A stretch of 64,000 bases of DNA from the NCBI GenBank assembly GCA_023101725.1, contig JALJCO010013361.1, forward strand, positions 62,001-126,000. Direction: 5' to 3'. Under the pieces are notes generated by a model. That model saw nothing but the letters and a program-made list of their open reading frames with translations. It was not told the origin of the DNA and did not search any database. This DNA comes from Atherinomorus stipes (lineage: Eukaryota; Chordata; Actinopteri; Atheriniformes; Atherinidae). Positions 37,101 through 58,967 of the stretch are shown here, piece after piece (within the stretch, counting starts at the first letter, position 1; the number at the start of each line of letters is the position of its first letter). The position numbers and the translations under genes were made by a program.

Positions 37101-37455
37101 AAATTCAACCACCAGTCGGGCGAAGGCCCAGCAGCTGACATAACTTTTAATTTACTCAAACAGCATGAGGGCAACTCAGTGCACACAGCAGGGATGACAG
37201 AAAGGCCCGGCGGTTGGTGGGGAAACGGGTTCAAACAAATATATGAAGGTGCAATATCAGTACAAACCAAAAGACACAACATTCACAAATAGGAGAACGT
37301 CCAAAACACAAAAGTAGCAACTCAATCAAGCTAATTAGCCGACTAACCTCTTTGACAGGAGGGAATTTCTTCTTGCACTCCATGGAGAGAGACCGCAGAT
37401 CCGTCTGCATGTTCTCCAGCAATTTTTTCACCGCTTCGGGGCTGCTGGTCGACAT
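4933..37455 (-). CDS. mon2: MON2 homolog, regulator of endosome-to-Golgi trafficking (whole gene span, 35 coding exons)
   Basis: mon2 encodes a large peripheral membrane scaffold of the trans-Golgi network and endosomes. It is related to the Arf-GEFs BIG and GBF1 but lacks the catalytic Sec7 domain; family members work with DOP1/Dopey and the flippase ATP9A. Joining 35 exons with GT-AG boundaries gives about 1,709 residues, close to the human protein. Residues about 1-180 form the DCB region, about 190-400 the HUS region, and about 900-1709 the conserved Mon2 C-terminal region. The start ATG at 37455 opens [16 protein letters not shown], the usual N-terminus; the last residues are VQNGES. No signal peptide or membrane segment is seen. 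Phases agree at every junction except exon 21, which lacks one base. Introns not listed separately hold nothing I recognise. Confidence 0.96.
5473..5555 (-). CDS. mon2: mon2 exon 34
   Basis: 83 nt between a TTTAG acceptor and a GTAAGTA donor. It encodes [18 protein letters not shown] and ends ..KKTQPEN; it enters at phase 2 and leaves at phase 1, matching its neighbours. Confidence 0.92.
6103..6310 (-). CDS. mon2: mon2 exon 33
   Basis: 208 nt encoding [20 protein letters not shown] through ..[13 protein letters not shown]. Acceptor is CAACAG and donor GTACAG. Confidence 0.94.
6406..6529 (-). CDS. mon2: mon2 exon 32
   Basis: 124 nt encoding [20 protein letters not shown] through ..HSQSPSFT, with acceptor TTTTAG and donor GTAATA. 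It ends at phase 1. Confidence 0.94.
6614..6674 (-). CDS. mon2: mon2 exon 31
   Basis: A short 61-nt exon encoding (S)[20 protein letters not shown], with acceptor GTTACAG and donor GTAAATA. Its phase fits both neighbours. Confidence 0.92.
6756..6946 (-). CDS. mon2: mon2 exon 30
   Basis: 191 nt encoding [20 protein letters not shown] through ..FEDFLFTK. Acceptor is CCTCTAG and donor GTACAT. Confidence 0.94.
6947..7909 (-). other. mon2: mon2 intron 29, nothing recognised
   Basis: This 963-base intron is AT-rich. A conserved exon or recognisable repeat was looked for on both strands and not seen. Confidence 0.6.
7910..8038 (-). CDS. mon2: mon2 exon 29
   Basis: 129 nt (43 codons, phase 0 at both ends) encoding [20 protein letters not shown] through ..[10 protein letters not shown]. 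Acceptor is CCCCACAG and donor GTATCG. Confidence 0.95.
8134..8271. mobile_element. Small MITE-like inverted repeat in mon2 intron 28
   Basis: The ends are inverted copies of each other: TTAAAGGCACACTTTAAGG at the left and, on the other strand, CTTAAAGGCACACTTTGAAG at the right, about 138 bases overall. No target duplication was found and there is no coding capacity, so the family is not assigned. Confidence 0.6.
8550..8567 (-). CDS. mon2: mon2 exon 28, an 18-nt microexon
   Basis: Only 18 nt, encoding IQLFAP, lies between a TTTTAG acceptor and a GTGAGTT donor. It is needed to join ..NAKYNQ of exon 27 to AEWVALN of exon 29 as in the human protein. It is phase 0 at both ends, so skipping would delete exactly six residues without a frameshift. 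That makes it a good candidate for alternative splicing. Confidence 0.88.
9458..9601 (-). CDS. mon2: mon2 exon 27
   Basis: 144 nt (48 codons, phase 0) encoding [20 protein letters not shown] through ..HVANAKYNQ. Acceptor is CCTGCTGCAG and donor GTATTG. Confidence 0.95.
9935..10578 (-). CDS. mon2: mon2 exon 26 (largest)
   Basis: 644 nt encoding (G)[19 protein letters not shown] through ..[12 protein letters not shown]. It contains the conserved blocks [20 protein letters not shown] and [20 protein letters not shown]. The middle, rich in Gly/Pro/Ala (about residues 1150-1220), is the least conserved part. Confidence 0.96.
10750..10948 (-). CDS. mon2: mon2 exon 25
   Basis: 199 nt encoding [20 protein letters not shown] through ..[11 protein letters not shown], leaving phase 1. 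Acceptor is CACAG and donor GTAAGC. Confidence 0.95.
11036..11329 (-). CDS. mon2: mon2 exon 24
   Basis: 294 nt (98 codons) encoding [20 protein letters not shown] through ..PTWHIVVWK. It includes the highly conserved block [20 protein letters not shown] and is phase 0 at both ends. Confidence 0.96.
11738..11900 (-). CDS. mon2: mon2 exon 23
   Basis: 163 nt encoding (G)[19 protein letters not shown] through ..[11 protein letters not shown]. Acceptor is CTCTTCAG and donor GTAAGA. Confidence 0.93.
12060..12235 (-). CDS. mon2: mon2 exon 22
   Basis: 176 nt encoding [20 protein letters not shown] through ..[13 protein letters not shown]. The acceptor is CATCCCCAAG after a pyrimidine-rich tract. 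Confidence 0.93.
12604..12713 (-). CDS. mon2: mon2 exon 21, with a one-base frameshift
   Basis: The exon encodes [13 protein letters not shown], then continues in a different frame as [20 protein letters not shown] and AQNQ. It is 110 nt, although exon 20 ends and exon 22 starts at phase 0, so 111 nt is required. The slip falls in a run of five G (12675-12679) where six would keep the frame; read literally, TGA follows three codons after the run. The acceptor (GTTTACTGAAG) has a weak pyrimidine tract. A homopolymer sequencing error is the simplest explanation; a real allele is possible. Confidence 0.85.
13313..13315 (-). CDS. mon2: Candidate 3-nt microexon (Lys) of mon2
   Basis: On the minus strand a strong acceptor, TTTTTTGCACACCCGTTTG then TTTTGCAG, is followed by AAG and immediately by a consensus donor GTAAGTT. 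Exons 20 and 21 meet at phase 0, so inclusion would add one lysine between HLLE and VCQHP. Splice-site quality is the only evidence; no transcript data are available. Confidence 0.35.
13640..13735 (+). repeat. LINE 3'-tail-like fragment
   Basis: The text GAGCACTTTGTGTTGTA followed by GGAAAGCGCTATATA and a TTTGATTTGATTTGA tail resembles the 3' ends of fish non-LTR retrotransposons. It is short and degenerate, so the family is uncertain. Confidence 0.4.
14168..14269 (-). CDS. mon2: mon2 exon 20
   Basis: 102 nt (34 codons) encoding [20 protein letters not shown] through ..[10 protein letters not shown], phase 0 at both ends. Acceptor is TTTTAG and donor GTAACT. Confidence 0.93.
14398..14488 (-). 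CDS. mon2: mon2 exon 19
   Basis: 91 nt encoding (Q)[19 protein letters not shown] through ..MAYGNNK. It is joined in phase to exon 18. Confidence 0.93.
14823..14896 (-). CDS. mon2: mon2 exon 18
   Basis: 74 nt encoding [20 protein letters not shown] and FESS, ending in a split Gln codon. Donor is GTAAGG. Confidence 0.92.
15105..15185 (-). CDS. mon2: mon2 exon 17
   Basis: 81 nt (27 codons) encoding [20 protein letters not shown] and AVEGPST. Acceptor is CTTCCAG and donor GTGAGC. Confidence 0.93.
15509..15613 (-). CDS. mon2: mon2 exon 16
   Basis: 105 nt (35 codons) encoding [20 protein letters not shown] through ..[10 protein letters not shown]. Acceptor is TTTGTCAG and donor GTACTA. Confidence 0.93.
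16344..17000. mobile_element. Non-autonomous DNA transposon in mon2 intron 15
   Basis: The element is bounded by imperfect inverted ends, GTTGGGTGCATTCACACC at the left and, on the other strand, TAGGGGTGCGTTCACACTC at the right, about 657 bases apart. GC content is higher than in the surrounding intron, and the internal 149-codon plus-strand frame resembles no transposase. No target duplication was recognised, so the insertion is probably old. A CTCF-like motif lies inside it. Confidence 0.65.
16501..16514 (+). promoter_or_regulatory. CTCF-like motif inside the MITE
   Basis: CCCACTAGGGGGAG fits most of the CTCF core on the plus strand. It may be a motif carried by the transposon family. Confidence 0.3.
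17235..17347 (-). CDS. mon2: mon2 exon 15
   Basis: 113 nt encoding (A)[19 protein letters not shown] through ..[10 protein letters not shown], ending at phase 0. Acceptor is CTCCTTAG and donor GTAAGG. Confidence 0.93.
17941..18122 (-). CDS. mon2: mon2 exon 14
   Basis: 182 nt encoding (S)[19 protein letters not shown] through ..[11 protein letters not shown]. Acceptor is CATGTTCAG and donor GTACGA. Confidence 0.95.
18467..18548 (-). CDS. mon2: mon2 exon 13
   Basis: 82 nt encoding (E)[19 protein letters not shown] and LSLLLDA. Acceptor is TGTGTCAG and donor GTAAAA. Confidence 0.9.
18908..19098 (-). CDS. mon2: mon2 exon 12
   Basis: 191 nt encoding (Y)[19 protein letters not shown] through ..DQEWKPQPG. 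The acidic linker after SMIERE is shorter than in the human protein, which accounts for part of the length difference. Confidence 0.93.
19331..19484 (-). CDS. mon2: mon2 exon 11
   Basis: 154 nt encoding a Gly/Ser/Thr-rich linker followed by [20 protein letters not shown]. The linker is low complexity and expected to vary between species. Confidence 0.92.
19545..20650 (+). mobile_element. Degenerate L2-like LINE fragment (reverse transcriptase and 3' end)
   Basis: It is antisense to mon2 within intron 10. The plus strand reads VPQGTILG and then CFADDLQIY (catalytic ADD at 19667-19675), the conserved core of LINE reverse transcriptase. Further on comes a [20 protein letters not shown] block typical of the L2/CR1 group. 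It ends with CAGCACTTTGGTCAACTGAG and a TATAAATACACTTGACTT tail. Frameshifts and stops show that it is dead. The 5' end, including the endonuclease, is missing. Confidence 0.8.
20808..20947 (-). CDS. mon2: mon2 exon 10
   Basis: 140 nt encoding [20 protein letters not shown] through ..[10 protein letters not shown]. Acceptor is CCTTTTTCAG and donor GTCAGT. Confidence 0.92.
21283..21407 (-). CDS. mon2: mon2 exon 9
   Basis: 125 nt encoding [20 protein letters not shown] through ..CVQPHLLR (last codon split). Acceptor is TTTTACAG and donor GTAGGT. Confidence 0.93.
21773..21967 (-). CDS. mon2: mon2 exon 8
   Basis: 195 nt (65 codons) encoding [20 protein letters not shown] through ..[12 protein letters not shown], within the HUS region. 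It is phase 0 at both ends. Confidence 0.94.
22128..22253 (-). CDS. mon2: mon2 exon 7
   Basis: 126 nt (42 codons) encoding [20 protein letters not shown] through ..[10 protein letters not shown], within the HUS region. The short intron that follows carries three copies of an ACCTTTAAAAAA motif (22057-22110). Confidence 0.95.
22561..22574 (-). promoter_or_regulatory. Strong CTCF-like motif abutting the exon 6 donor
   Basis: The minus strand reads CCACCAGGGGGCAG, a full match to the CTCF core consensus (CCASYAGRKGGCRS). It starts five bases past the GT of the mon2 exon 6 donor. Binding close to a splice site could affect splicing or looping; this is inference. Confidence 0.5.
22581..22678 (-). 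CDS. mon2: mon2 exon 6
   Basis: 98 nt encoding (G)[19 protein letters not shown] through ..[10 protein letters not shown]. Acceptor is CCTAAAG and donor GTATGT. Confidence 0.92.
22897..23026 (-). CDS. mon2: mon2 exon 5
   Basis: 130 nt encoding [20 protein letters not shown] through ..[10 protein letters not shown], in the DCB-HUS region. Donor is GTTTGA, a weak match to consensus. Confidence 0.94.
23314..23445 (-). CDS. mon2: mon2 exon 4
   Basis: 132 nt (44 codons) encoding [20 protein letters not shown] through ..[10 protein letters not shown], in the DCB region. It is phase 0 at both ends. Confidence 0.96.
24785..24835 (-). repeat. LINE-tail-like fragment
   Basis: The minus strand reads TTGTAAAGCACTTTGAATC and then ATTGAATTGTGCTATACAAG, the kind of 3' end seen in fish L2/CR1-type elements. 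Only the tail is present. Confidence 0.45.
24880..25230 (-). mobile_element. Relic of a Tc1-like transposon, 5' part
   Basis: The minus strand begins near 25230 with a terminal-like TGTGAAAAAGAG sequence. It then carries the decayed N-terminal DNA-binding part of a Tc1/mariner transposase, recognisable from HGTV-like text and NLPRSGR at 24949-24968. The catalytic DDE domain is absent and the frame is broken. Confidence 0.7.
27353..27480 (-). CDS. mon2: mon2 exon 3
   Basis: 128 nt encoding (A)[19 protein letters not shown] through ..[11 protein letters not shown], in the DCB region. Acceptor is TTTTTTTTCAG and donor GTGAGG. Confidence 0.96.
27481..28729 (-). other. mon2: mon2 intron 2, nothing recognised
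   Basis: This 1.25-kb AT-rich intron shows no conserved exon or identifiable repeat. Confidence 0.55.
28730..28793 (-). CDS. mon2: mon2 exon 2
   Basis: A 64-nt exon too short to stand out as an open frame. It encodes [20 protein letters not shown] plus A, with acceptor CCTCTAG and donor GTGAGT. The text is the conserved DCB start and fits in phase between exons 1 and 3. Confidence 0.94.
30378..30762. mobile_element. hAT-type MITE with perfect 8-bp target duplication
   Basis: The element runs from TAGGGCTGGGAG to TTCACACCCCTA and is flanked on both sides by CTAAACAC (30370-30377 and 30763-30770). An 8-bp duplication and TAGGG-type ends fit the hAT superfamily. There is no transposase, so it would have been moved by an autonomous relative. 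Confidence 0.8.
32127..32164 (+). repeat. (CT)n plus T-run
   Basis: CT dinucleotides run directly into about 22 T. This is a simple-sequence tract within mon2 intron 1. Confidence 0.85.
37348..37455 (-). CDS. mon2: mon2 exon 1 (start codon)
   Basis: 108 nt, 36 codons from the ATG at 37455: [20 protein letters not shown] through ..[10 protein letters not shown], with donor GTTAGT. Family members start at the same place. The upstream DNA is GC-richer, as expected for a housekeeping promoter. Confidence 0.95.
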
Positions 37456-37860
37456 CTTTGACGGCGTCTTTGACAGAAATCTTGAGCAACTTCAGACCTA
37501 AAGGAATGTGGGAGCGCAATCGCCCCCCACCCATTCACCGCGAGGATATAATCCGTTGCTACTTTATTCGCCTCCCTTGGAAAAGAAAATAAAAACGCAT
37601 CGGTCCATTGACACAGTATCCCACTTGTCTGCTTTAAGCGCCTGTGCGCAGGACAGAAGCGTTGACACCGGCATACGTTTGCTCTCTTCAAAGCCCGTTT
37701 ACCTTGGCGTCACAGAATAGCATCGTTACTCAAAGTTTCTGTTTCTTTAAAGAGGTCACAAGTCGAGGATATTAGCTAAATTGAGCTGTCTGCTACCAGC
37801 GGCCGTGTCAGCTCTACTTTCTTTCCCACAATGCTTTGGTGGAGAATGACACGTCACTTG
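37456..37860 (-). promoter_or_regulatory. mon2: mon2 5' UTR and promoter region
   Basis: The region upstream of the mon2 ATG has more GC and CpG than its surroundings and no TATA box, which fits a broad housekeeping promoter. A ZNF143/Staf-like motif, TTCCCACAATGC, lies near 37825-37837. The transcription start cannot be placed precisely. No divergent gene was seen on the other side. Confidence 0.5.
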
Positions 37861-37902
37861 GACTTCCGTAAACAGTGATGGATTCAGAAAAAGTTGACTG
37901 CA

Positions 37903-37916
37903 GCGACCCCTGCTGG
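37903..37916 (-). promoter_or_regulatory. CTCF-like motif upstream of mon2
   Basis: The minus strand reads CCAGCAGGGGTCGC, one mismatch from the strong core CCAGCAGGGGGCGC. It lies about 450 bases upstream of the mon2 ATG, at the boundary with the AT-rich spacer. Confidence 0.45.
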
Positions 37917-37929
37917 ATAGCTAATCCAA

Positions 37930-39420
37930 GAATAAACAATCAGCAGAAACCAGCAATTTTAGTAATTACACTTAAGTTAATTTAATTTAATAAAAGCGAA
38001 ATAACGAACAGAAAAAAAAATCTTGTTTGTTTTTCTCTTAGTTATGTTTCTTTAATTTAATAATTGAATCTAATGTTTATTTATTTATCAAATTTTCATG
38101 TATTTTTATATGAATGTAATTTTAAAATAATAGACTTTTAAAATGGTGTTTGCCTTTTTATTTCAGTATTTCCTAAATATAATTAAAAAGAAATAAACAT
38201 TTGGCATAATGGCTCAAACAATTAACTTTATGAAAAAAGTTAGTTTTTCAACAGTAACATATTGACTATGTGAGTACTTATAATTACAGAAAGATGTATG
38301 TTACTTGTGTAGGTCCATTTTTTAATAGTGTATAATTTTTGATTTTTGCACTTTAATTCTCACTCCAAATGTACTTGTATCTTCACTGCATCTTAAGTCT
38401 CTTCTTATTTTCGCTGTTTTACCACATAATTAATGGTGAGAATTTTTTTTTCTCACAGTAAGATCAGCATTACACATTCAAAATACTGATTCGTGAATTG
38501 CATTAACAAGTAATATGAAAAGTACTTTAAAAACTGAGAACATCATGAAAAAAGTTGATCCCATTCTGAGATGAGCCTTTAGTATATCTGAGTCTATAAA
38601 AGCGCACTAAGTGTATCTTTACCCTTAGATATTGTTGTTTTCATTTATTCATCCATTTTCCCCTTTTTTGGCTTTCTAGAGTTACATCTTGGTGCAGTGA
38701 TTATGATGAAGTCCCTGGATCAAACTTTCCCTTTGTGAAGTTTGCATACCTTTTCATTGCCATTTGACATAGTTCGGTATTCAGTGTAGAGATCTGTTTG
38801 TACATATTTACAAAGCGTATTTTGACAATATGCCATGATATATGGAAGACTGAATAAAGTGTTGTATTTATCGGAACTAAAGTAATTATGGTTATTGGTG
38901 ACATATAAAAAAAGTGAAGTACAGACAGTGTAAATGAGAGCATTCATTCCTTGAGGCCAATGATGACATATAGCAATAAAGGTACTTACCGAGGTTCCTG
39001 ATTTCTTTTGACTTAGATTTTCTTGTCTGTATTTTTCAGAATTAATTACCTTTAGGTTTTAAACTGTAATGTAGCTCCTGAGAAAGCTGAGAAAGATTTT
39101 CAGTCTTTCATTAGTTTAGATAAAACGAAACATGTTCTTTCTCTCACATGGAGCCCTTCATCGGTTGCTTTTGGACAACCACTTATGCAAAATAAGAGAG
39201 TCATGCTAATGTTAACTAACACTAGAGAAATGACCTACGGATATGTGATGGGAGCAAATTTACAGAATTGGGAATTTTTCCATGAAAGATATTTGTTGCA
39301 TTCAATAGACAGGAAAGTTACAGTGGCAGTGAAATATGATTTGCATCCTTTGACTGGTATAGTATGTTGGACTAAACCAACCAGTTCAAAGGATGTTTGT
39401 AGGCTGTACACTCTCATGTT
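37930..39420. other. AT-rich spacer between slc6a13 and mon2
   Basis: No exon of either neighbour and no separate gene was recognised. A degraded tRNA-SINE-like stretch may lie at about 38690-38760 (GTGCAGTGATTATG, then GAAGTTTGCAT), but it is too diverged to call. Confidence 0.5.
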
Positions 39421-39463
39421 GATTTATTACCGCCTATAAAAGTTATTAATGGTTCCATTAGAC

Positions 39464-40695
39464 TTTATTACACAGAAAAATGATCAATTTTACATCAAAT
39501 TACAGAGAAGCACTCAAAATTAAGTATACTTCTTGTTTCTTAATGTTTTACATGATACAGCCTTTACTTTAAAAGCAAAATCATCATAATCTTACATAAA
39601 CAGACATGATTAATAATTCACATGAACATGCTATTACAATGAAAATTATTTCTGAATTGAATTAACAGTTGGAATTTTCTGCCTTCTTTCATTTCTTTTT
39701 AAATTCATGAAGATGATCAAGCTTAATGAATAATATCCCAAAAGCATATAAACACATTTTGTTCAAATTAAGGTACTTTTAATTGGTCATACAAAAATGT
39801 TTTAGCATATAAAAGTTACATATCTTAAAGTGTTCTGCATCAGTAATCACTTACGTTCATCCCAACAAGTAAAGGAATACAGTTCCTTATTTACAGCAGA
39901 AAGTGACAACATGCAAGATGATTTTTTTTTGGAATGAAACCCTCCAATCAGCCTCCCCCGCTTACATTACTGAAGTAGCACAGCTGTCATTTAAGGCACT
40001 TTGCATGTTCATTTAATATGATTCAGTGCATTAGATATAAAGCAGCTCTAACTAAATTAAAATAATGATGCAACTTTTTACAATTCAGTAAAACAGGTGT
40101 AAAAACATACACTGAATCAATTATCCCGGTAATATTAATATGAAATAAAAACAGTGATGCTTAACTGAGTTCATATGCAGTCCTCTCAGCTTGAAGTGAA
40201 TCCAACATGATTCTCGCTCTCGGGCATTGGTCCTCACTGTATACAGTATCTGCAGACGTGTTTATTTGTTTGTTTTTTGAGAATTCTACATCCTGCGATG
40301 TACAATTCTCAACTGTACAGTAAAAACAAAGCTGTCATCAAGATATCAGAGATGTCCACAACAGATGAAAATGCTTCCTTAGAAAGCAAACACAAGCAAA
40401 TGTATATCATTTGCCATTGAGTACCTTTAGTGGTCACATTTTCACATGTGCATGTTACTCTGCTACTGACAAGTAAAATGTTAACCAGTTCTCCAGAAGT
40501 GTGTTTGAATCTTGTGTTGAAGGCACCAATACAAGGGGAGAAAGTTGCAGCAGCAAGAGGGCAGCCACAGGTGAGGTAACTGAAAGTCTGCAACTCCGGC
40601 TGTTTCACCACCTTGTCTGTTGAGGTATTACTGAGAGAGAGTCAAAGCTGAGGATTGACCTCAGAGCCTCCCACAAGACTCCAAACTTTAAGTCT
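39464..40695 (-). other. slc6a13: slc6a13 3' untranslated region (extent uncertain)
   Basis: AT-rich sequence follows the slc6a13 stop. Minus-strand AATAAA hexamers lie at 40261-40266 and 39464-39469, with another at 39423-39428, so the UTR is either about 0.45 or 1.25 kb. No coding sequence was found here. Confidence 0.4.
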
Positions 40696-55841
<15,146 letters not shown>

Positions 55842-55888
55842 TATGATGTGAAAGCTGTTTCCAGAGGAGAGAGGGGTGACATAAACAG
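55842..55888 (-). other. slc6a13: slc6a13 5' UTR (predicted)
   Basis: The 5' end is estimated from TATA-box spacing. It contains a 13-codon upstream frame starting at 55882 (MSPLSPLETAFTS) whose TAA overlaps the main start as TAATG. Confidence 0.45.
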
Positions 55889-55911
55889 GCTTGTTACCCT
55901 TTCAGGTTTCA

Positions 55912-55938
55912 CTATATAACACACATGAAGGGGCGGGG
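55912..55938 (-). promoter_or_regulatory. slc6a13: slc6a13 core promoter: TATA box and GC box
   Basis: The minus strand reads CCCCGCCC (55931-55938, an Sp1-type box) followed by TTATATAG (55912-55919). A start site about 30 bases downstream would fall near 55888, just ahead of the predicted exon 1. Confidence 0.55.
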
Positions 55939-58120
55939 AGATGAGAAACTCAAAACTTTGGTGGAGCCTACATTCAGAATTTTCCCTCTGCTTTGCACCT
56001 CTCTGGAGACACTCCACCCCCCCCCCCCCAATCCCCCAACCCCCCATTCCCCCTCAACCTCTCCCTTCCATCCATTCAGACATCCCCTCGCACAAACGCT
56101 CACATGCACTCCCTGCAGCACACTAGAGGTCTGTGCTGCCTCAGTGTGGTGGCCTGATTGCGTAACCTTTTGACACACTCATTCTCTCAAAGCCGGCACA
56201 GAAAACAGCCAGAAATTGAAGAGAAAAGTCAAGTTTAATTACATGAAACTTCCATTTATCGAATGCTTCTGAATCTCACTTTAAAAAAAAAGATGCAGAT
56301 ACACAAAAAATGGATCATTTTGAATGAGTCATGCATATTGCTCACTCCAACATTTCAGGCGTTTTTCTCTCACTGATTGTAATTAAAATGTCACTCCATC
56401 TTCATGAAGCCCCTGCTCTAAACACATCCTTAATCCAGCCCCCGGAAAAAACAGTCTTTATCCCCAAGACCAGATTTGCTCCTCACAGACCCAGTCACCC
56501 ATTCAGAACATTTTCCCACCATGCGAGTCCAAAGCGGACGGGTTTGAAGCATTTGTTTTAAGGTGACAATCCAGAGGGTTTTATGGAGATGTTTGCTGCC
56601 ATTATAGTACAAAAGGAACTTTAAGTAAAGATTAAATAGAGGAGAGATGTTTTATGTTAAAGAGTTTTGAATTGAGTTAAAGGAATTTCTCAGAGTTTCA
56701 AGTAATTGATGTGTACAAAAAACAAGAGTAGAGATCTAAGGTTTTACTAGAGCTGCAGGTTTTGTTGGTATTCTCACCAATGTGCTAAATTTCTTTGCAG
56801 GTTTCAGCTTGTGCAAACCACCATACAGCATGGAAATCTAAGCTACTACAGTGTAGTTCGGTTAAGGACAAACTTGGCTTAACTTCACAATTTTTAATGG
56901 AAAAAAAAAACCCTTTACAATATTTTAGTTTCATTTCATTAAATTTTCACCAATAGGCAAACTCCGGCAGACAAAATTGAAGCATAAGTGCCAAAAATTG
57001 CATTCATCCCTCATTCTCCAAAAGGCAGTCAATCTGCATAGGCCCCATGTTAAAAAGACCAACGTCACAGCAGAAATAAACGTCTTTTCAGCCTGGTTAA
57101 AGGAAAAAACAAACCATTTTAGGTTCAGGTGAAACCGTGTTAACCCAGTGATTATACCTCGATAACAAACTTTGTCCATGGCAGGACGGGGTTGCGCACG
57201 CTGTGGTGTCTGTGTATTTAAATGCCACGTGTGTTGTATTCATTTTCATATTTTCTCATCACCTCAATCAGCTGTTTATTAAAACTATTTGTTCAACCTC
57301 GCATCTGCAGAAATGCAGAAGTGACATCTTGCTTCAAGCATCTCCATGGTAATCATACAATACTTCTCGGAGCCCTATAAGAAGAAAATTCTGCTCGGCC
57401 GAGGGGTCAGAAACAAGCCACAGGCTGTCCTCAATCACGTCCGTGAGAACAAAATGACTCTAAGTAGTTTTGTTTTCACAGAAGAAATGCTTATATGTTA
57501 CCTCCTGGCCTTTTGTTGCCATAAACACTAACATAAAACTAAAACATAAACAGGTAATAAGCTTGGAGGGGAATGAAAATACTTGATCTGCTTGTTTTCC
57601 TGTATTTCTTGTCCCTGAACTGCTGCTACAGTCAAGGGAATTTTGGATGTCAGTCAAGCTAAATTTTGCAATCATAGATAGTATGATTGTCAAAGTTAAC
57701 TCTTGTCTTTGATAACTATACAACACAATGGGCTTCTTCAACATTTATGTCAAGAACTTGAGTAGAAATTTTTAAAGGTGCAATGACATCAAATTTCACT
57801 TTTCTGGGGTTTTGGGGGTACAATATGATCTGTTGTGCACTGATGAGGCCATGTGAATGTCCAGAGTGAGTATCAAAGTTCCTGTTTATTGTCTGTCAGC
57901 ATGGGCGCAGATGGCACTGGGGACAGAGGGTTTTTTAATGACGCTGATCTGTCCCCCCCACTTTCCCTGGGTAAAGGTCCCTTTATGCTCGATGCAGAAG
58001 ACGGAGCAATACCACCAGAAACCGTGGGGTCAGTGTTGAGCTGTGTAGCTGATACAAACCAGAGAAAAAGAACAGGAACCAGAAGAATACCAATACAAAA
58101 CAGTCGCATCGGGGCGCGTC

Positions 58121-58260
58121 TTTGCGAAACGCAGGATGGTAGGGAAGGTAGCGCCTTTTTTGTTTCTGGTTGGCTCATTCGACCCTTAGGTTTAGGGTAA
58201 AAGGGCAGGAGAAGTGTTTAGGTTGGCGGGACCTTCCCCTACCATCCTGCGTCTCGCAAA
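58121..58260. mobile_element. Foldback MITE-like element
   Basis: The left arm 58121-58149 (TTTGCGAAACGCAGGATGG..) is matched inverted by 58231-58260 (..ACCATCCTGCGTCTCGCAAA) with one mismatch and one bulge, leaving a loop of about 80 bases. No target duplication was found. Confidence 0.6.
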
Positions 58261-58291
58261 TTCGTAGCCAGCGCAAAATCAATAGCCCAAT

Positions 58292-58427
58292 TTTTTTATT
58301 TTTTTAAAGAATTTTTTGGGCTCTAATGGCCTTTATATGATAGTTGCATGACAGGAAAGGGGGTTTGAGGGACTGCAGCCTCTGTACATGGGGCGGCTGC
58401 TTAATCAGCTGAGCTTAACACAGCCCC
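58292..58427 (-). mobile_element. tRNA-derived SINE with 14-bp target duplication
   Basis: The minus strand starts GGGGCTGTGTTAAGCTCAGC, a tRNA-like head with an A-box-like AAGCTCAGCTGA and a decayed B box. A short body follows (CTATCATATAAAGGCC), then an A-rich tail. Both sides carry ATCAATAGCCCAAT (58278-58291 and 58428-58441), a perfect 14-bp duplication. This is a complete retroposed insertion and probably fairly recent. Confidence 0.85.
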
Positions 58428-58967
58428 ATCAATAGCCCAATAAAAGCACCTGAGAAAGGAGAAGCCAAACAAACAGAGGAGCATCTAGACATGGTTGGAG
58501 CTTTACAGGAGAGGCTGTGTGTCCGAAAATACACTCTACGATATCACATCGCCGGGACACGGGGACAGGCAGCGGACAAACTGATTTATGAACCATGGGA
58601 ATGCAGAGAATGCAAGGAAGCATGAAGGCAGCCGCGCAGGGCGACGCATGAAACGGATGTTGCCATTTACGTACGTAAGTGAGCATAATAAATGGCCCTT
58701 AAGACAACTAATATAACCCGATCTATCCCATGCAAACAAACACTTTTCTAGACATCGACAGATATTTAAAGTCATAGCAGTGCGCATTGAGAGCCCGGTG
58801 TTTGTGTTTTGACTAATGGTGCATTTAAGTTATGCACCAATGTCGGAATTTCCCAACTCCAAGTCAGAATTGCATTCATAATCCTCAGTGAAATCGGATC
58901 TTCAGCTCAGAAAGTCGGATTCATTTCACCAACCCGACATAGAATTCATGCTGTTTGCTGCTTACAG

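Larger units (their letters stand above)
28794..37347 (-). other. mon2: mon2 intron 1 (8.5 kb)
   Basis: The longest mon2 intron is AT-rich. It contains a hAT MITE (30378-30762), a CT/T tract (32127-32164), a C-run (32871-32884) and a short GC-richer, coding-like patch near 33215-33305. No other gene was recognised on either strand. Confidence 0.6.

Noticed and set aside
38690..38760. tRNA-SINE-like text in the spacer
   Set aside because: Too diverged to confirm; head boxes and flanking duplication are missing.
39185..39439. 84-codon plus-strand open frame beyond the slc6a13 3' end
   Set aside because: No family recognised and no supporting splice sites; it overlaps candidate poly(A) sites of the opposite strand.
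57853..58200. 115-codon plus-strand open frame
   Set aside because: No recognisable domain, and it runs into the inverted-repeat element; there is no promoter or splice evidence.
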